A DNA stretch of 64,000 nt from Saprospiraceae bacterium (GTDB lineage: Bacteria > Bacteroidota > Bacteroidia > Chitinophagales > Saprospiraceae): positions 1 through 64,000 of the forward strand of contig JANQQI010000132.1 in assembly GCA_028285085.1 (NCBI GenBank). Direction: 5' to 3'. Positions 46,070-55,137 of the stretch are shown here, in pieces (the first letter of the stretch is position 1; each line of letters starts with the position of its first letter). The translations under genes were made by a program, and so were the position numbers. The notes beneath the pieces were generated by a model. That model had not been told where the DNA came from and searched no databases. It was given only the letters and a program-made list of their open reading frames with translations.

Positions 46070-46756
46070 TCAGGTTGTTTGTTCTCTCAATAAAACATCA
46101 TCGACCAGACCATATTCGATCGCTTCGGGGGCCGTCATCCAGTTATCGCGATCACAATCTGTGCGAATGGTCTCGTAGCTTTGGCCCGTATTTTTGCTCA
46201 AAACCTCATATAATTCCTGCTGCATCTCTTTGAACAGCTTGTAGGTAATCTCCATATCCGATACCTGACCTTGCATGCCTCCGTGGGGCTGATGGATCAT
46301 AACTCGACTATGCGGTAAGCAGCTACGCTTCCCTTTGGTGCCAGATGATAGTAAAGTTGCCCCCATCGAAGCCGCAATGCCCGTACAAATGGTCGCTACA
46401 TCGGGATTGATGAATTGCATGGTATCATAAATGCCCATGCCCGCAGGTACCGAGCCCCCTGGACTATTGATGTAAATCTGTACATCGCGACGATTATCAA
46501 CAGAATCCAAAAACAAGAGCTGAGCTTGAATAACGTTGGCAACATAGTCATCAATGCCGACTCCGAGAAACAGTATTCGATCCATCATCAGGCGGGAAAA
46601 GACATCCATTTGTATCATATTGAGCTGTCGCTCTTCGATCACGGAAGGGGTAAATCCAAACAAGGCCGGACGTTGCGACGACGCGTACTTTTCCAAGTGC
46701 ATCCGGCTCATTCCGAGATGCTTGGTGGCGTATTTATAAAATTCAGTTGAGGACAT
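46070..46756 (-). CDS. clpP: ATP-dependent Clp protease proteolytic subunit
   Basis: Serine protease subunit of 228 aa that forms the 14-mer ClpP barrel. The triad is Ser130 (GIAASMGA), His155 (MIHQPHGG) and Asp204 (CDRDNWM). An N-terminal extension of about 30 residues (MSSTEFYKYATKHLGMS) precedes the core, so the propeptide is a bit longer than in E. coli. No clpX or tig gene is adjacent, so the operon is split here. It works with a Clp ATPase to degrade proteins. A strong hairpin terminator follows. Confidence 0.96.
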   Translation of the reverse strand: MSSTEFYKYATKHLGMSRMHLEKYASSQRPALFGFTPSVIEERQLNMIQMDVFSRLMMDRILFLGVGIDDYVANVIQAQLLFLDSVDNRRDVQIYINSPGGSVPAGMGIYDTMQFINPDVATICTGIAASMGATLLSSGTKGKRSCLPHSRVMIHQPHGGMQGQVSDMEITYKLFKEMQQELYEVLSKNTGQSYETIRTDCDRDNWMTAPEAIEYGLVDDVLLREQTT

Positions 46757-46899
46757 GTTGATTAAAATTTTTATGATAAAAAAAAATAAATAGGTTCTAG
46801 TTGCTGGGGCTAGGACATAGGTATCCCATCCATTCGCAGTCCACGAATAGCCAATTCCAAAACCAGAAAATAAAATGGAGTTAGCTCCTAAAGTTGGGA

Positions 46900-47079
46900 T
46901 TAATTAGGAGGTCGACGACGCCAGAGTCGACCTAACAAACGGAAAGACTTACGATCCTTACGCAGGCGAACCGGAGGTTGCTCCCGCACCCAGGCCTCGA
47001 CTTGCGCATAGCTCACCTCCAGTGGCAATTGGCGAATCTCAGCCAGTGTTTTCGGAATTATTATAGATCGTTTTTTCAT
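46900..47079 (-). CDS. Small basic protein downstream of the ECF sigma gene, 59 aa
   Basis: ATG at 47079 begins a 59-codon frame ending in TAA at 46900. It reads MKKRSIIIPKTLAEIRQLPLEV and ends with an Arg-rich tail (RKSFRLLGRLWRRRPPN). It lies 35 bp after the sigma-factor stop on the same strand. Its length, arginines and position suggest a small regulator or a remnant of an anti-sigma protein, but no known domain is recognisable. Confidence 0.55.
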   Translation of the reverse strand: MKKRSIIIPKTLAEIRQLPLEVSYAQVEAWVREQPPVRLRKDRKSFRLLGRLWRRRPPN

Positions 47080-47114
47080 AACAGGTTGACTTAGCCCAAC
47101 GAAAATGGCGTCTT

Positions 47115-47663
47115 TTAGAATAAAATAGAAGCGTAAATCGCCAATCGCTCACTCACTGATAGCTTGCGCCCGTCACTGGTCAATATATCACGCAACTGCT
47201 GCCGCCCCCGGCTGACGCGCGTCTTGGTAGCGGACAGGCTACTCTCTTGAATTTCACTAATCTCTTGCATACTGAAGCCATTGATTTCAAAGAGGAGCAC
47301 CGCCTCTCGCTGTCGCTCGGGTAGCTGCTGTAAGGCCTTGAGCAAAAAATGAATATCAAGCGCTACTTCGGGATTCTGCGTTTGGCTTTCCAGCTTGGTC
47401 AGCGCGCGCTCGTCCCACTCGCTGCGGAACTTTTGCCGACGCATCTTATTGCGGACGATATTGTTGGCAATACCAATCATGTAGCCGAGTAGCTTGCGTT
47501 TATCCTGCAAGCGATCGAAGCCTTCAAGGGCGGCGAGCACCGCTTCCTGGACCAAGTCCTCCGTCTCAATTAATGCATAAGCGCGGCTACTACAATAGCG
47601 GACGAAGGCCTCGTGTATCGGCTGATAGTGTTGCAAAAATTCCTGATGTGCGTTCGCATTCAT
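47115..47663 (-). CDS. ECF-type RNA polymerase sigma factor
   Basis: Sigma factor of 182 aa: region 2 at about 10-85 (ETEDLVQEAVLAALEGFD, GYMIGIANNIVRNKMRRQ) and region 4 at about 110-165 with the helix-turn-helix INGFSMQEISEIQESSLSATKTRVSRGRQQL. The first partner gene downstream is a 59-residue basic protein instead of a normal membrane anti-sigma factor. Upstream on the minus strand is TTGTAACC plus a GTTAC/GTAAC inverted repeat (about 47675-47712), which could be an autoregulated ECF promoter, but no clear -10 is seen. Confidence 0.9.
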   Translation of the reverse strand: MNANAHQEFLQHYQPIHEAFVRYCSSRAYALIETEDLVQEAVLAALEGFDRLQDKRKLLGYMIGIANNIVRNKMRRQKFRSEWDERALTKLESQTQNPEVALDIHFLLKALQQLPERQREAVLLFEINGFSMQEISEIQESSLSATKTRVSRGRQQLRDILTSDGRKLSVSERLAIYASILF

Positions 47664-47782
47664 ATTCTTCCGGGATAGTTACAGTAATAAAGTAACAAAC
47701 GAAAGCGAAAGGTTACAAGGGGGTAGGGATTTTTTTTAAATATGGGTTGGTAGTCTCACTACAATCAATATGCTTTATTCGT

Positions 47783-47874
47783 CATTCAATATTGAAGATT
47801 CTTTTAGAGATTAAGGAATATTGAATATCCAATCTTCAATGCCCAATATTAATTGACAGGTGCAATTTTGCACC
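47783..47874. repeat. AT-rich inverted repeats and hairpin next to the ROK gene
   Basis: ATTGAAGATT (47791-47800) and AATCTTCAAT (47831-47840) are a perfect 10-bp inverted repeat inside reiterated AATATTGAA-like words (47783-47850). GGTGCAA/TTGCACC (47859-47874) is a second perfect hairpin, 10 bp after the ROK stop on the minus strand, and probably ends that transcript. Confidence 0.5.
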
Positions 47875-47884
47875 GATAAAGCAT

Positions 47885-48850
47885 TCAATGCTCCAGCTGA
47901 TAATTCTCCCAAATCAAGGCCGCAGCGCCACAAATGGCCGTCGTTTTAGGGGCCAGGCCAGACCTTAAGATTTTCACTTTGCCTTTATAGACTTCGAGCA
48001 GATAGTGGTTGAAATACTTATTCAGTGGTTCAAAAATCCATTTGCCACTATTCACTAAGCCACCGGTCAAAACGAAAGCTTCCGGCTGGGAGAAAGCGGT
48101 AAAATTGGCTAGGGCTAACCCTAAAATATCCGCAGTAAAATCAAAGGCCTTTAAGGCAATGGGATCACCCTCTTCGGCCGCTTTCGTGATATCTTCGCCG
48201 TGCAAATCGTTATAAGCAATTCCTCTGAAGATACTGTCATCCATGTATTTACTCATCATGAAGAGGATCGTCCGTTTTAGGCCAGTTGCCGATACGTAGG
48301 CTTCCAAACCGCCTCGCACGCCTAAGCCCGTCAAACGACCATCACCAATGGTCATATCTATATGCCCTAATTCTCCCGCAAACCCATCATAGCCTTCTAC
48401 CAACTTGCCATTCGCAACGATCCCCGCTCCAAAGCCTGTCCCTAAAGTAATGGCAATAAAATCTTTCATCCCTTTCGCATTGCCAAAGAGCATTTCGCCC
48501 AGCGCCGCAGCACTAGCATCATTCATAATACGCATAGGAACGGGCAGCTTTTGACCAAACTTTTCCAAAATGGGAACCGTCCCCTTCCAAATCAAATTAG
48601 AGGCATTGACAATCGTTCCATGCTTGCTCGATGCATTCGGTGCTCCGATCCCACAGCCTAAAATATTGAGTTGCTCGGGAAATTTTGATTTTAAGACATT
48701 GATGGTTTCAACAATCTTATCCAAGTAGACATCTAAATCAGGATATTCTCTGGTGCGGAAAAAAGCACTTTCCAAACAGTGCCCGTCTTTATTGACCAAT
48801 CCAACTTTTGTCTTGGTGCCTCCAATATCAATACCGATTACCAATTCCAT
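47885..48850 (-). CDS. ROK-family sugar kinase (glucokinase-like), zinc cysteines absent
   Basis: Cytoplasmic kinase of 321 aa. The ATP/phosphate motifs are complete: GIDIGGTKTKVG (7-18), MNDASAAALGE and TLGTGFGAGIV (about 138). The ROK signature is unusual: the region that normally reads CxCGxxGCxE after the GH motif is here GLGVRGGLEAY (about 183-193), so all three zinc cysteines are replaced (Thr, Leu, Gly) while the GELGHID His remains. Substrate probably glucose or an N-acetylated sugar. It is a single gene. Confidence 0.88.
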   Translation of the reverse strand: MELVIGIDIGGTKTKVGLVNKDGHCLESAFFRTREYPDLDVYLDKIVETINVLKSKFPEQLNILGCGIGAPNASSKHGTIVNASNLIWKGTVPILEKFGQKLPVPMRIMNDASAAALGEMLFGNAKGMKDFIAITLGTGFGAGIVANGKLVEGYDGFAGELGHIDMTIGDGRLTGLGVRGGLEAYVSATGLKRTILFMMSKYMDDSIFRGIAYNDLHGEDITKAAEEGDPIALKAFDFTADILGLALANFTAFSQPEAFVLTGGLVNSGKWIFEPLNKYFNHYLLEVYKGKVKILRSGLAPKTTAICGAAALIWENYQLEH

Positions 48851-49365
48851 ATGAGCGCGTTTTATCTATGACTATACTAGGATAGTTAGATAAATCTAAC
48901 ATTTCTGATCTAGTTTTTAAAAATTATGGTCCATCGAATGTCGAACGGATCATAGAATTAACATTAGCTTAAATCAAATAACTTTCAGGCGCGAATATAT
49001 ACTTCCATGTATCAATTATTACTCTATCTTATTTGAATTCGGAGGTCTCATTTAAAACAGATTAAGCACTTTAAGGTAGTAACTGACATTTTTTGTTCAG
49101 ACAATACGCCTTTTGAGGTCACCTAGACTCCGGCAGGAAAATGTAAGCACGGTGGAATTGCATTGAAACTAAGTGTCCTGTGGAGGCTTGATGGGAATAG
49201 GCATCCGCGAGTGTAAAGGCTGACATATATGTAGAGAAAGTTATGCCTACCGACCAGCAGATTTATGGGTCAATTAATAAGTTCTAGATAAGCTCATAAT
49301 TTTAGAGCTTATTTAAATATACGCTACCATTAGGCTTTAATAATTCTCCCAAAGCTCAATGATAC
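48851..49365. other. Gene-free gap before the AT-rich island
   Basis: 515 bp without a credible ORF. It includes the ROK promoter region and an 8-bp perfect hairpin ATAAGCTC/GAGCTTAT at 49288-49312, about 54 bp downstream of the 515-residue gene. Base composition becomes AT-rich from here onward. No other structure was found. Confidence 0.4.
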
Positions 49366-50913
49366 TTATTTTGCTTTTTGTTGTAGCCACTCAAGCAATT
49401 CTAAAAATTCTGTATTTTCTAAATCTGGGGTTAATTCTTTTGCTAAATCTTCAAAAATCATTTTTCGTTTTTCTTTTATAGCATAACAAGATTTCCGAAC
49501 TCCGCGGACGAACTTCTTACATGATGACAAAATTGAAGTCAAAATATTATCTCGTTTAAACTTCTTAATTAGCTGCAAGAATGACGGCACCAAATATTCC
49601 GCAACCACACCGTAGTTATTCAATTCAAAGTGTAGCATTATTTGCAGTAATCTGGTAAAAACCTGCACTTTAGAACGTAGATTATTAACGCTCTCTATAA
49701 TTAATATTTGATTCACCCAATCTAAGGCCGTCTCATAATCTTTTGTACGAAAAAAAGCAAGCGAAATATTATGGCAGAATGTTGCTCTCAGCATTGGAGG
49801 AAGATCATTCCTAAACTCTTTCATTCCCTTAGTAATAACAGGTACAAGTGCTATACTTTTTTCAAAATTCCTTGTATAGTAATTATACAGCAGCTCTATG
49901 CGATACGTCTGCTGAAACAGTCTTAGCTTTAATGAAAAATCTTCACTAGTTGAAAACGAGTTTGTTTTTTTCATTTTCAAAAGCAAATCCTCTATTTCAT
50001 TAAAACGACCTAAAGCCATAGCAATAATCGCGTAATTATAATGAAATGTAATATATTTATCCGGATCAACTTTAATCAGCCTCTTATTCCGTTCAAATAA
50101 TTGAATCCCTTGATTTAAATAATATAATGTTTTCTCAAACTCTTTACGATGATAATAGAAATTAAAACCCAATGTCGCAATTGCAACTAAGTTATGAAAC
50201 TCAAAGGAAGGCGTTATATCAGAAAATTGATGCTTGCTCAGTATTTCCTCAACTTCATCAAGCGTTTCTCTCAATTTCACAGAAGGGGTATTTCCATGGA
50301 GGATATTTATATGAAGCGTATCATAAAGGTTTAAAGTATTAATATATTGCTTTAAGGCATCTAGGCTTTCATTACTTTCTTCCTGGATTGTATCAAGCAA
50401 TAAGTCAACATTTTTACGTTCGTATCTTCTAATTAGTTTTCTTTCCAAAGTCAACAACTCCAAATAAGCAAAAGAGTCATGGTCTTTCTTCGCTAACACT
50501 TTTGCTTTCTTAATTTTCCCTCGAGCTACTTCAGTTAAATTCTTGGAAAGCAAAATATCAATTTCGTTGAGCAAATGTCTCAACTTGAATTTACCGTCTT
50601 TATCAGCGTAGAAAAATTCAAGACTTCTGACAATGTGCTTATACAAATATCGTGTGTGATTTTTGAAGTGCTCTTTGTCCTTGGCAAGATTAATTCGATC
50701 TATTATTACCTGTTCTCGAAAGATTCGCTTTTCACTCGATCTGTTTTTTTGCACGTATACCTCATCCACATTTAAATCATTAAGTATATCAAAGAGGGAA
50801 TTGTAAAAAGTAGCTCCCTTTTGAATGTGCCGAGAAGAATACAGCTTAAAATATCGCTTTTCAGCAGCCCCCATCTTATTAACAATAACAAATACTGACT
50901 CTAAAATATTCAT
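49366..50913 (-). CDS. Large helical hypothetical protein, 515 aa
   Basis: A soluble, Lys/Leu/Asn-rich, almost fully alpha-helical protein without signal peptide or membrane segment. The first 160 residues contain VIVNKMGAAEKRYFKLYSS and many paired helices; residues 190-470 read like TPR-type hairpins (YYNYAIIAMALGRFNEIEDLLLKM, DYETALDWVNQILIIES). I do not recognise the family; TPR-like scaffold is the best description. It is divergent from the sigma-factor gene at 51165 (251-bp gap), and is about 30% GC in one hand-counted line, lower than elsewhere in the window. Confidence 0.65.
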   Translation of the reverse strand: MNILESVFVIVNKMGAAEKRYFKLYSSRHIQKGATFYNSLFDILNDLNVDEVYVQKNRSSEKRIFREQVIIDRINLAKDKEHFKNHTRYLYKHIVRSLEFFYADKDGKFKLRHLLNEIDILLSKNLTEVARGKIKKAKVLAKKDHDSFAYLELLTLERKLIRRYERKNVDLLLDTIQEESNESLDALKQYINTLNLYDTLHINILHGNTPSVKLRETLDEVEEILSKHQFSDITPSFEFHNLVAIATLGFNFYYHRKEFEKTLYYLNQGIQLFERNKRLIKVDPDKYITFHYNYAIIAMALGRFNEIEDLLLKMKKTNSFSTSEDFSLKLRLFQQTYRIELLYNYYTRNFEKSIALVPVITKGMKEFRNDLPPMLRATFCHNISLAFFRTKDYETALDWVNQILIIESVNNLRSKVQVFTRLLQIMLHFELNNYGVVAEYLVPSFLQLIKKFKRDNILTSILSSCKKFVRGVRKSCYAIKEKRKMIFEDLAKELTPDLENTEFLELLEWLQQKAK

Positions 50914-51164
50914 TGATAATCAATTATTTATGCAATAAATAAACAATTTTAGACTTATCTATAAATGGCAAAATAGTGTTTTTTACCGGAATTGTTATGT
51001 GCAATTTTGTTTCATGAGCTCACCAAACACCATATTCCTCAACAATAAAAACTCATATTTTGAGATTTATTTGAATCTGGTTAAAAAATATACACCCTTA
51101 TGAAGCTGCTATCACCTACATAAACACAGAAAGTTATTTAATACATTCAACTACACCAACCATC

Positions 51165-51722
51165 ATGAAAAAAGATAAATTAAAATCTACTTTATTCAAA
51201 GCAATCAAAACAGGAGCCAAAACAGATGAAATACAGGTTTACAGTTTGATTTATGATTATTTTTTCACACGCATTTTTGCTTATTCAAAAAGTCGTTTTC
51301 CAAACGAAGCGGAAGATATTGTACAGAGCTTTTTCTGCTATAAGGTATTAAGAATGCCAATGGATAAATTACTTGAAAAATTTCCATACCTGGAGTCTTT
51401 TTTAATACTCTCTTTAGCCAATCATTGCAATACAAAACATAGACGAGGCAGTTTTTCAGCCTTCAACAAAAAAGACAAAAATCATAAACCGGATACACTA
51501 AACATGCTTAGCAATCCTTTAAAAACAGAGCTTTCACTTGACCTTGAAAAAGCAATCAACAAATTACCACTTCGTCAAAAAAAAGCATTCCTTTTACATT
51601 ATCATTACGGATACAAATACAGCGAATTGGCTGAGATCATGAAGGAAGATTTAAGTTCTGAAGCTGCAAAACAACTAGTATTTAGAGCTAAGCAAAAACT
51701 CAAAAAATATTTATCCACTTAG
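51165..51722 (+). CDS. Diverged sigma-70-like factor
   Basis: Sigma-factor-like protein of 185 aa. Region 2 is recognisable but unusual (YFFTRIFAYSKSRFPNEAEDIVQSFFCYKVLRMP at about 25-65, given here in summary), lacking the typical W-rich -10 helix. Region 4 (about 125-180) is clear: LPLRQKKAFLLHYHYGYKYS and a helix-turn-helix SELAEIMKEDLSSEAAKQLV. It heads a plus-strand cluster with an anti-sigma-like 74-mer and lipoproteins, so it may control that cluster. It may also be a degenerate DNA-binding relative. Confidence 0.75.
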   Translation: MKKDKLKSTLFKAIKTGAKTDEIQVYSLIYDYFFTRIFAYSKSRFPNEAEDIVQSFFCYKVLRMPMDKLLEKFPYLESFLILSLANHCNTKHRRGSFSAFNKKDKNHKPDTLNMLSNPLKTELSLDLEKAINKLPLRQKKAFLLHYHYGYKYSELAEIMKEDLSSEAAKQLVFRAKQKLKKYLST

Positions 51723-51854
51723 TAGACAACAGTAAGTTATTAATTTTCTAAAACACTGTAGCGTTACTTTTTCATCCTCCAAAGAGTATAATATTTTAAA
51801 CAGCCACTTACATAACATTCATTTTTACAGTACACACACTTTGAACAAACATTT

Positions 51855-52079
51855 ATGAATGAAAATTTATACAGATTATTGACACGACATATAAATGGAA
51901 AACTTAAGCCTAATAAGATTCTCATATTAGAAAAAAAAATTCAGCTACATCCTTATTACAAAGAGATTTACAACGGAATAGAAATAATAAAAAACGAACT
52001 AAACAAAGATCAATCATTAGCTGATTACATGCACGAAAAAAAACGCGATCTAAAGGTTTTAATATTTAAAAAAGAGTAG
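51855..52079 (+). CDS. Small protein resembling an anti-sigma N-terminus, 74 aa
   Basis: ATG at 51855 follows the sigma gene after 132 bp. The sequence has the pattern LLTRHINGKLKPN...LEKKIQLHPYYKEIY..., which matches the N-terminal helical part of Bacteroidota anti-sigma proteins (GeLs..E...fE..l..dp.l). It lacks the membrane helix and the FecR-like periplasmic domain, so it would be a cytoplasmic, short version. Pairing with the upstream sigma factor is inferred from position. Confidence 0.5.
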   Translation: MNENLYRLLTRHINGKLKPNKILILEKKIQLHPYYKEIYNGIEIIKNELNKDQSLADYMHEKKRDLKVLIFKKE

Positions 52080-52205
52080 TTAAACCTTCCACAAAAGGTT
52101 ACTTAGTTAGTCATTGGCAATCATATCACAAGTAAGTATTAGTTTTTTTTCAGCCTAACTCATCCAATTAAAATATTTTTCCAGTTAATAAAAACTCAAA
52201 TAAAC

Positions 52206-52862
52206 ATGAACAATTTTTCATTTCCACACTCTCTATTCGTCATTTCTTTATTCACATTATTTTATTGTTGCAAACCGACAAGTAAGTCTAAAATTGATCC
52301 GGGGTCCACAGTTGTAACATCAACAGAAAACACCACAAATAATATCAGCAACAATGATGAAGACAAAAGTACTGAGGCAACTACAGCATCAGATACAGCA
52401 TCCTGCGGTAAACTATATTCATTTGTAGGTGATGAATTTTGCAAAGAAACAGGAAACATTGGAAATAATATAAACCGAAAAGTAGATATCAGATTAGTTA
52501 ATGAAAGTTGTTACGAAATTATTATCGTTGACATTGACAATCCTCTCTTTCGTAGCAGTCAAAATGAAGATGAAATAAGAATAGAAAAAGAAGGGGCGCT
52601 ACGTGCGAATGAAGCTTTTAAAGTATACAAAAACCCCGTTACCAGCTCAAGCGAATGTGTTCTACTGGACAATCAACCAACAAGTATTAATCCGGCAAAT
52701 ATTGATACATATAGTCTTAATGAGGTTAAAATTAGAATTGTAAACAGCTCTGTTACAATTCAAGACAGTAGCTCTGTCAAATATTACGACTTAAATCAAA
52801 GTCACCTGTTTATTTGGTCCAGTAACAGTCTGACCTATGTGTACCAGCCTATTATTCAATAA
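52206..52862 (+). CDS. Hypothetical lipoprotein, 218 aa
   Basis: Signal peptide 1-20 ends in YCC, so lipoprotein processing at Cys21 or 22 is likely. A low-complexity Ser/Thr/Asp/Asn linker (about 25-65, with ASDTASC) precedes a beta-rich domain with five cysteines (for example ASCGKL, DEFCKET, NESCYEI, SECVLL), as in disulfide-bonded exported proteins. No family recognised. The short word SDTAS recurs in the next gene product, near its cysteine-rich segment. It is the third gene of the AT-rich cluster. Confidence 0.6.
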   Translation: MNNFSFPHSLFVISLFTLFYCCKPTSKSKIDPGSTVVTSTENTTNNISNNDEDKSTEATTASDTASCGKLYSFVGDEFCKETGNIGNNINRKVDIRLVNESCYEIIIVDIDNPLFRSSQNEDEIRIEKEGALRANEAFKVYKNPVTSSSECVLLDNQPTSINPANIDTYSLNEVKIRIVNSSVTIQDSSSVKYYDLNQSHLFIWSSNSLTYVYQPIIQ

Positions 52863-52896
52863 ACAATACATTTCACCTTTTTGAAACGAATAAAAA

Positions 52897-55038
52897 ATGA
52901 AATCTTTTAATATACTATTGCTTAAAATCGGAGGCCTTTTTAGTTTACTTTTTCTCCTGGGATGTGGAGCACCTTTTTGGGATAATTTAGTGGGTCAACC
53001 GCTTTCTAAATTTCCATATTTCAATCACAAAAACCTATTCCTAGAAGGCGATTCCCTTTATTTTGGAATTGATCCAAAACGTTATCCAAATCATATAGGA
53101 AAAGAGTTTGACATATACATTGTCGCTCATAAATCATATATCGCTTGGGAGAATAATCCAATCCTCAATGAACTTAGTGGTATCACTGAACACGTTATAC
53201 TCCAAGCAGGATCCATCACCGATAACACACACTTGATTTGGGCCAATATGACTTTACCTTCCGAAGCTTTGCCCTGGTTAAAGCATTATGATGTAGTTAT
53301 GGATTTCAACATGAATGGTAAATATGACAAAGAAGATGATATTCTAGATTTTTTAGGCGATTCAGAAGTAGGTGACTTGCTCTCAACCGGTGGTTTCACA
53401 TTAGCCCGAGCGCCGGACACTTTAGGTACTATGGAAGTAAACAGCAAGACATATTCAGGTCTTGACTACGCGGTAAACGTTCCTTGCAAATGTGCTGAAG
53501 CAGTAACTTCATCGGATACGGCTTCAAAGGTAGAGGAGGTAAAAATGAATAGTATTATTACTTACCCTGTGGATAGCGATGGAAGTGTTAGCTCGGAACT
53601 TGACACCTACCCTGTAGTTTTTTTGGCCCACGGCCGGCAAGCAATTGAATATGGCATGACAGGACTCGATTGGGTGGCCGAGCATTTAGCAAGCAGAGGT
53701 TTCATTTGTGTTAGTATTGACTTATGTAATAAAATGAATAATGGGTATTGCAAACTTGAATTTGGACAACGGATACGTCATCGTGCAGACATTATTAAAG
53801 AACAAATCGAGCGATTACTGAACACCTCTGATGATCCATTTATTGTTAATCAATTACGGCCAAAAATTGACAAAAATAATATTGGTTTGATCGGCCATTC
53901 TAGAGGGGGCGAAGCCGTTATAGCAGCTGAAAACATTTTCCAGGAACTGCCGGAGCCTGGTTATGAAATCAAAGCACTTGTCACCTTATCCCCGACGGAT
54001 GTTTCACAAAACGGATTTACAGGTAAAGAGATACATAATGTAAGCTGTGGGCCCTTTCGAGCCACCGTGCCCCATCTTACCGTATTTGGAACTCGAGACC
54101 ACATTTTGCCATTTGGACCGGCATTCCGACAAAAGGATAAAAGCAGTAGCGCTAAATATGCTGTTACGTTATACGGTGGTAATCATAATTACTTTAACAC
54201 CAGAACCCCTTATGATGATGTACCTACAGAACTACCATTGAATCCAGAGGACCAATTACAGCTTAGTCGTTACGAACAAGAAGCTTTGACCAAAGGAATG
54301 ATTCTTTCTTTTTTGAATATTTATTTAAAAAAAGAAGATGCTTATTTACCTATTCTTTCCGGGCATACGCAATTACATAGCCAAAGAAGAATTAAGCAAA
54401 TCGTCACGACCTCCTACCAACCCGCTGGTTGGTCTAATGTGCGTAAATCTGTTGATAATTTTGAAGAAAATTCTCACTTCAATAATAATCTAGATGGACT
54501 TAATATAACCTCATCTCCAGCCATTCAACAGGAAGAATTATTGAACTATGAAAACAACCATTCGGCTCATTATACCAATGGCGTTAGGGTCAAATGGTTA
54601 GAACAAGGACAACCATATATTAGATTCAATATTGGAAATAAGAATGCATCCTATTATCAATTCTTAAATTTTAGAATTACCCAACGATATCAACCTAATC
54701 TAGGAATCCCCGATGCCCCCTATCCCCTTAATTTAGAGTATGAGCGGCAACCCATTTTCATCACCTTAACAGATACCAATGGGAATGAAAGTGAAAAAAT
54801 CGATGCCTCCGCTTACTACCCGGAGATCATACCATTCCCGGATATTGCTCAAACAATTCACCATCCAAAATCCATTTTTTTGTCAGTGGTGATTCCTCTA
54901 GAGGCGTTTACTTTTGGGGATTCTGGTTTAGATTTGAGCAACTTAGCTGCAATAAAATTCTTCTTTAATGAAGAATCTTTAGGCGATCTCAATATTGATG
55001 ATTTAGAGTTCGTGGGATTCGACTTCTCTGAGCCATAA
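52897..55038 (+). CDS. Lipoprotein alpha/beta hydrolase, 713 aa
   Basis: Cell-envelope hydrolase: lipobox LLGCGAP (Cys23). An N-terminal domain (30-200) is unknown. The hydrolase domain has a conserved shape of chlorophyllase/PET-hydrolase-like enzymes: VVFLAHGRQAIEYG near 242, the nucleophile Ser335 in GHSRGGE, then Asp401 in TRDHILP and His430 in GGNHNYF as the likely triad. A long C-terminal beta-rich region (about 500-713) follows. It would cleave an ester in the envelope or outside; substrate unknown. A SDTAS word occurs at about 208-212. The gene starts 34 bp after the 218-aa gene. Confidence 0.8.
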   Translation: MKSFNILLLKIGGLFSLLFLLGCGAPFWDNLVGQPLSKFPYFNHKNLFLEGDSLYFGIDPKRYPNHIGKEFDIYIVAHKSYIAWENNPILNELSGITEHVILQAGSITDNTHLIWANMTLPSEALPWLKHYDVVMDFNMNGKYDKEDDILDFLGDSEVGDLLSTGGFTLARAPDTLGTMEVNSKTYSGLDYAVNVPCKCAEAVTSSDTASKVEEVKMNSIITYPVDSDGSVSSELDTYPVVFLAHGRQAIEYGMTGLDWVAEHLASRGFICVSIDLCNKMNNGYCKLEFGQRIRHRADIIKEQIERLLNTSDDPFIVNQLRPKIDKNNIGLIGHSRGGEAVIAAENIFQELPEPGYEIKALVTLSPTDVSQNGFTGKEIHNVSCGPFRATVPHLTVFGTRDHILPFGPAFRQKDKSSSAKYAVTLYGGNHNYFNTRTPYDDVPTELPLNPEDQLQLSRYEQEALTKGMILSFLNIYLKKEDAYLPILSGHTQLHSQRRIKQIVTTSYQPAGWSNVRKSVDNFEENSHFNNNLDGLNITSSPAIQQEELLNYENNHSAHYTNGVRVKWLEQGQPYIRFNIGNKNASYYQFLNFRITQRYQPNLGIPDAPYPLNLEYERQPIFITLTDTNGNESEKIDASAYYPEIIPFPDIAQTIHHPKSIFLSVVIPLEAFTFGDSGLDLSNLAAIKFFFNEESLGDLNIDDLEFVGFDFSEP

Positions 55039-55137
55039 CCTTTCCCATTTTTACTTTTTTAAAATTAATTATCAATCGCTCTAAAAAAAAAGAAAATCTA
55101 TGAGCGTATTAATAAATACATAAAAATTGAAACAGCC

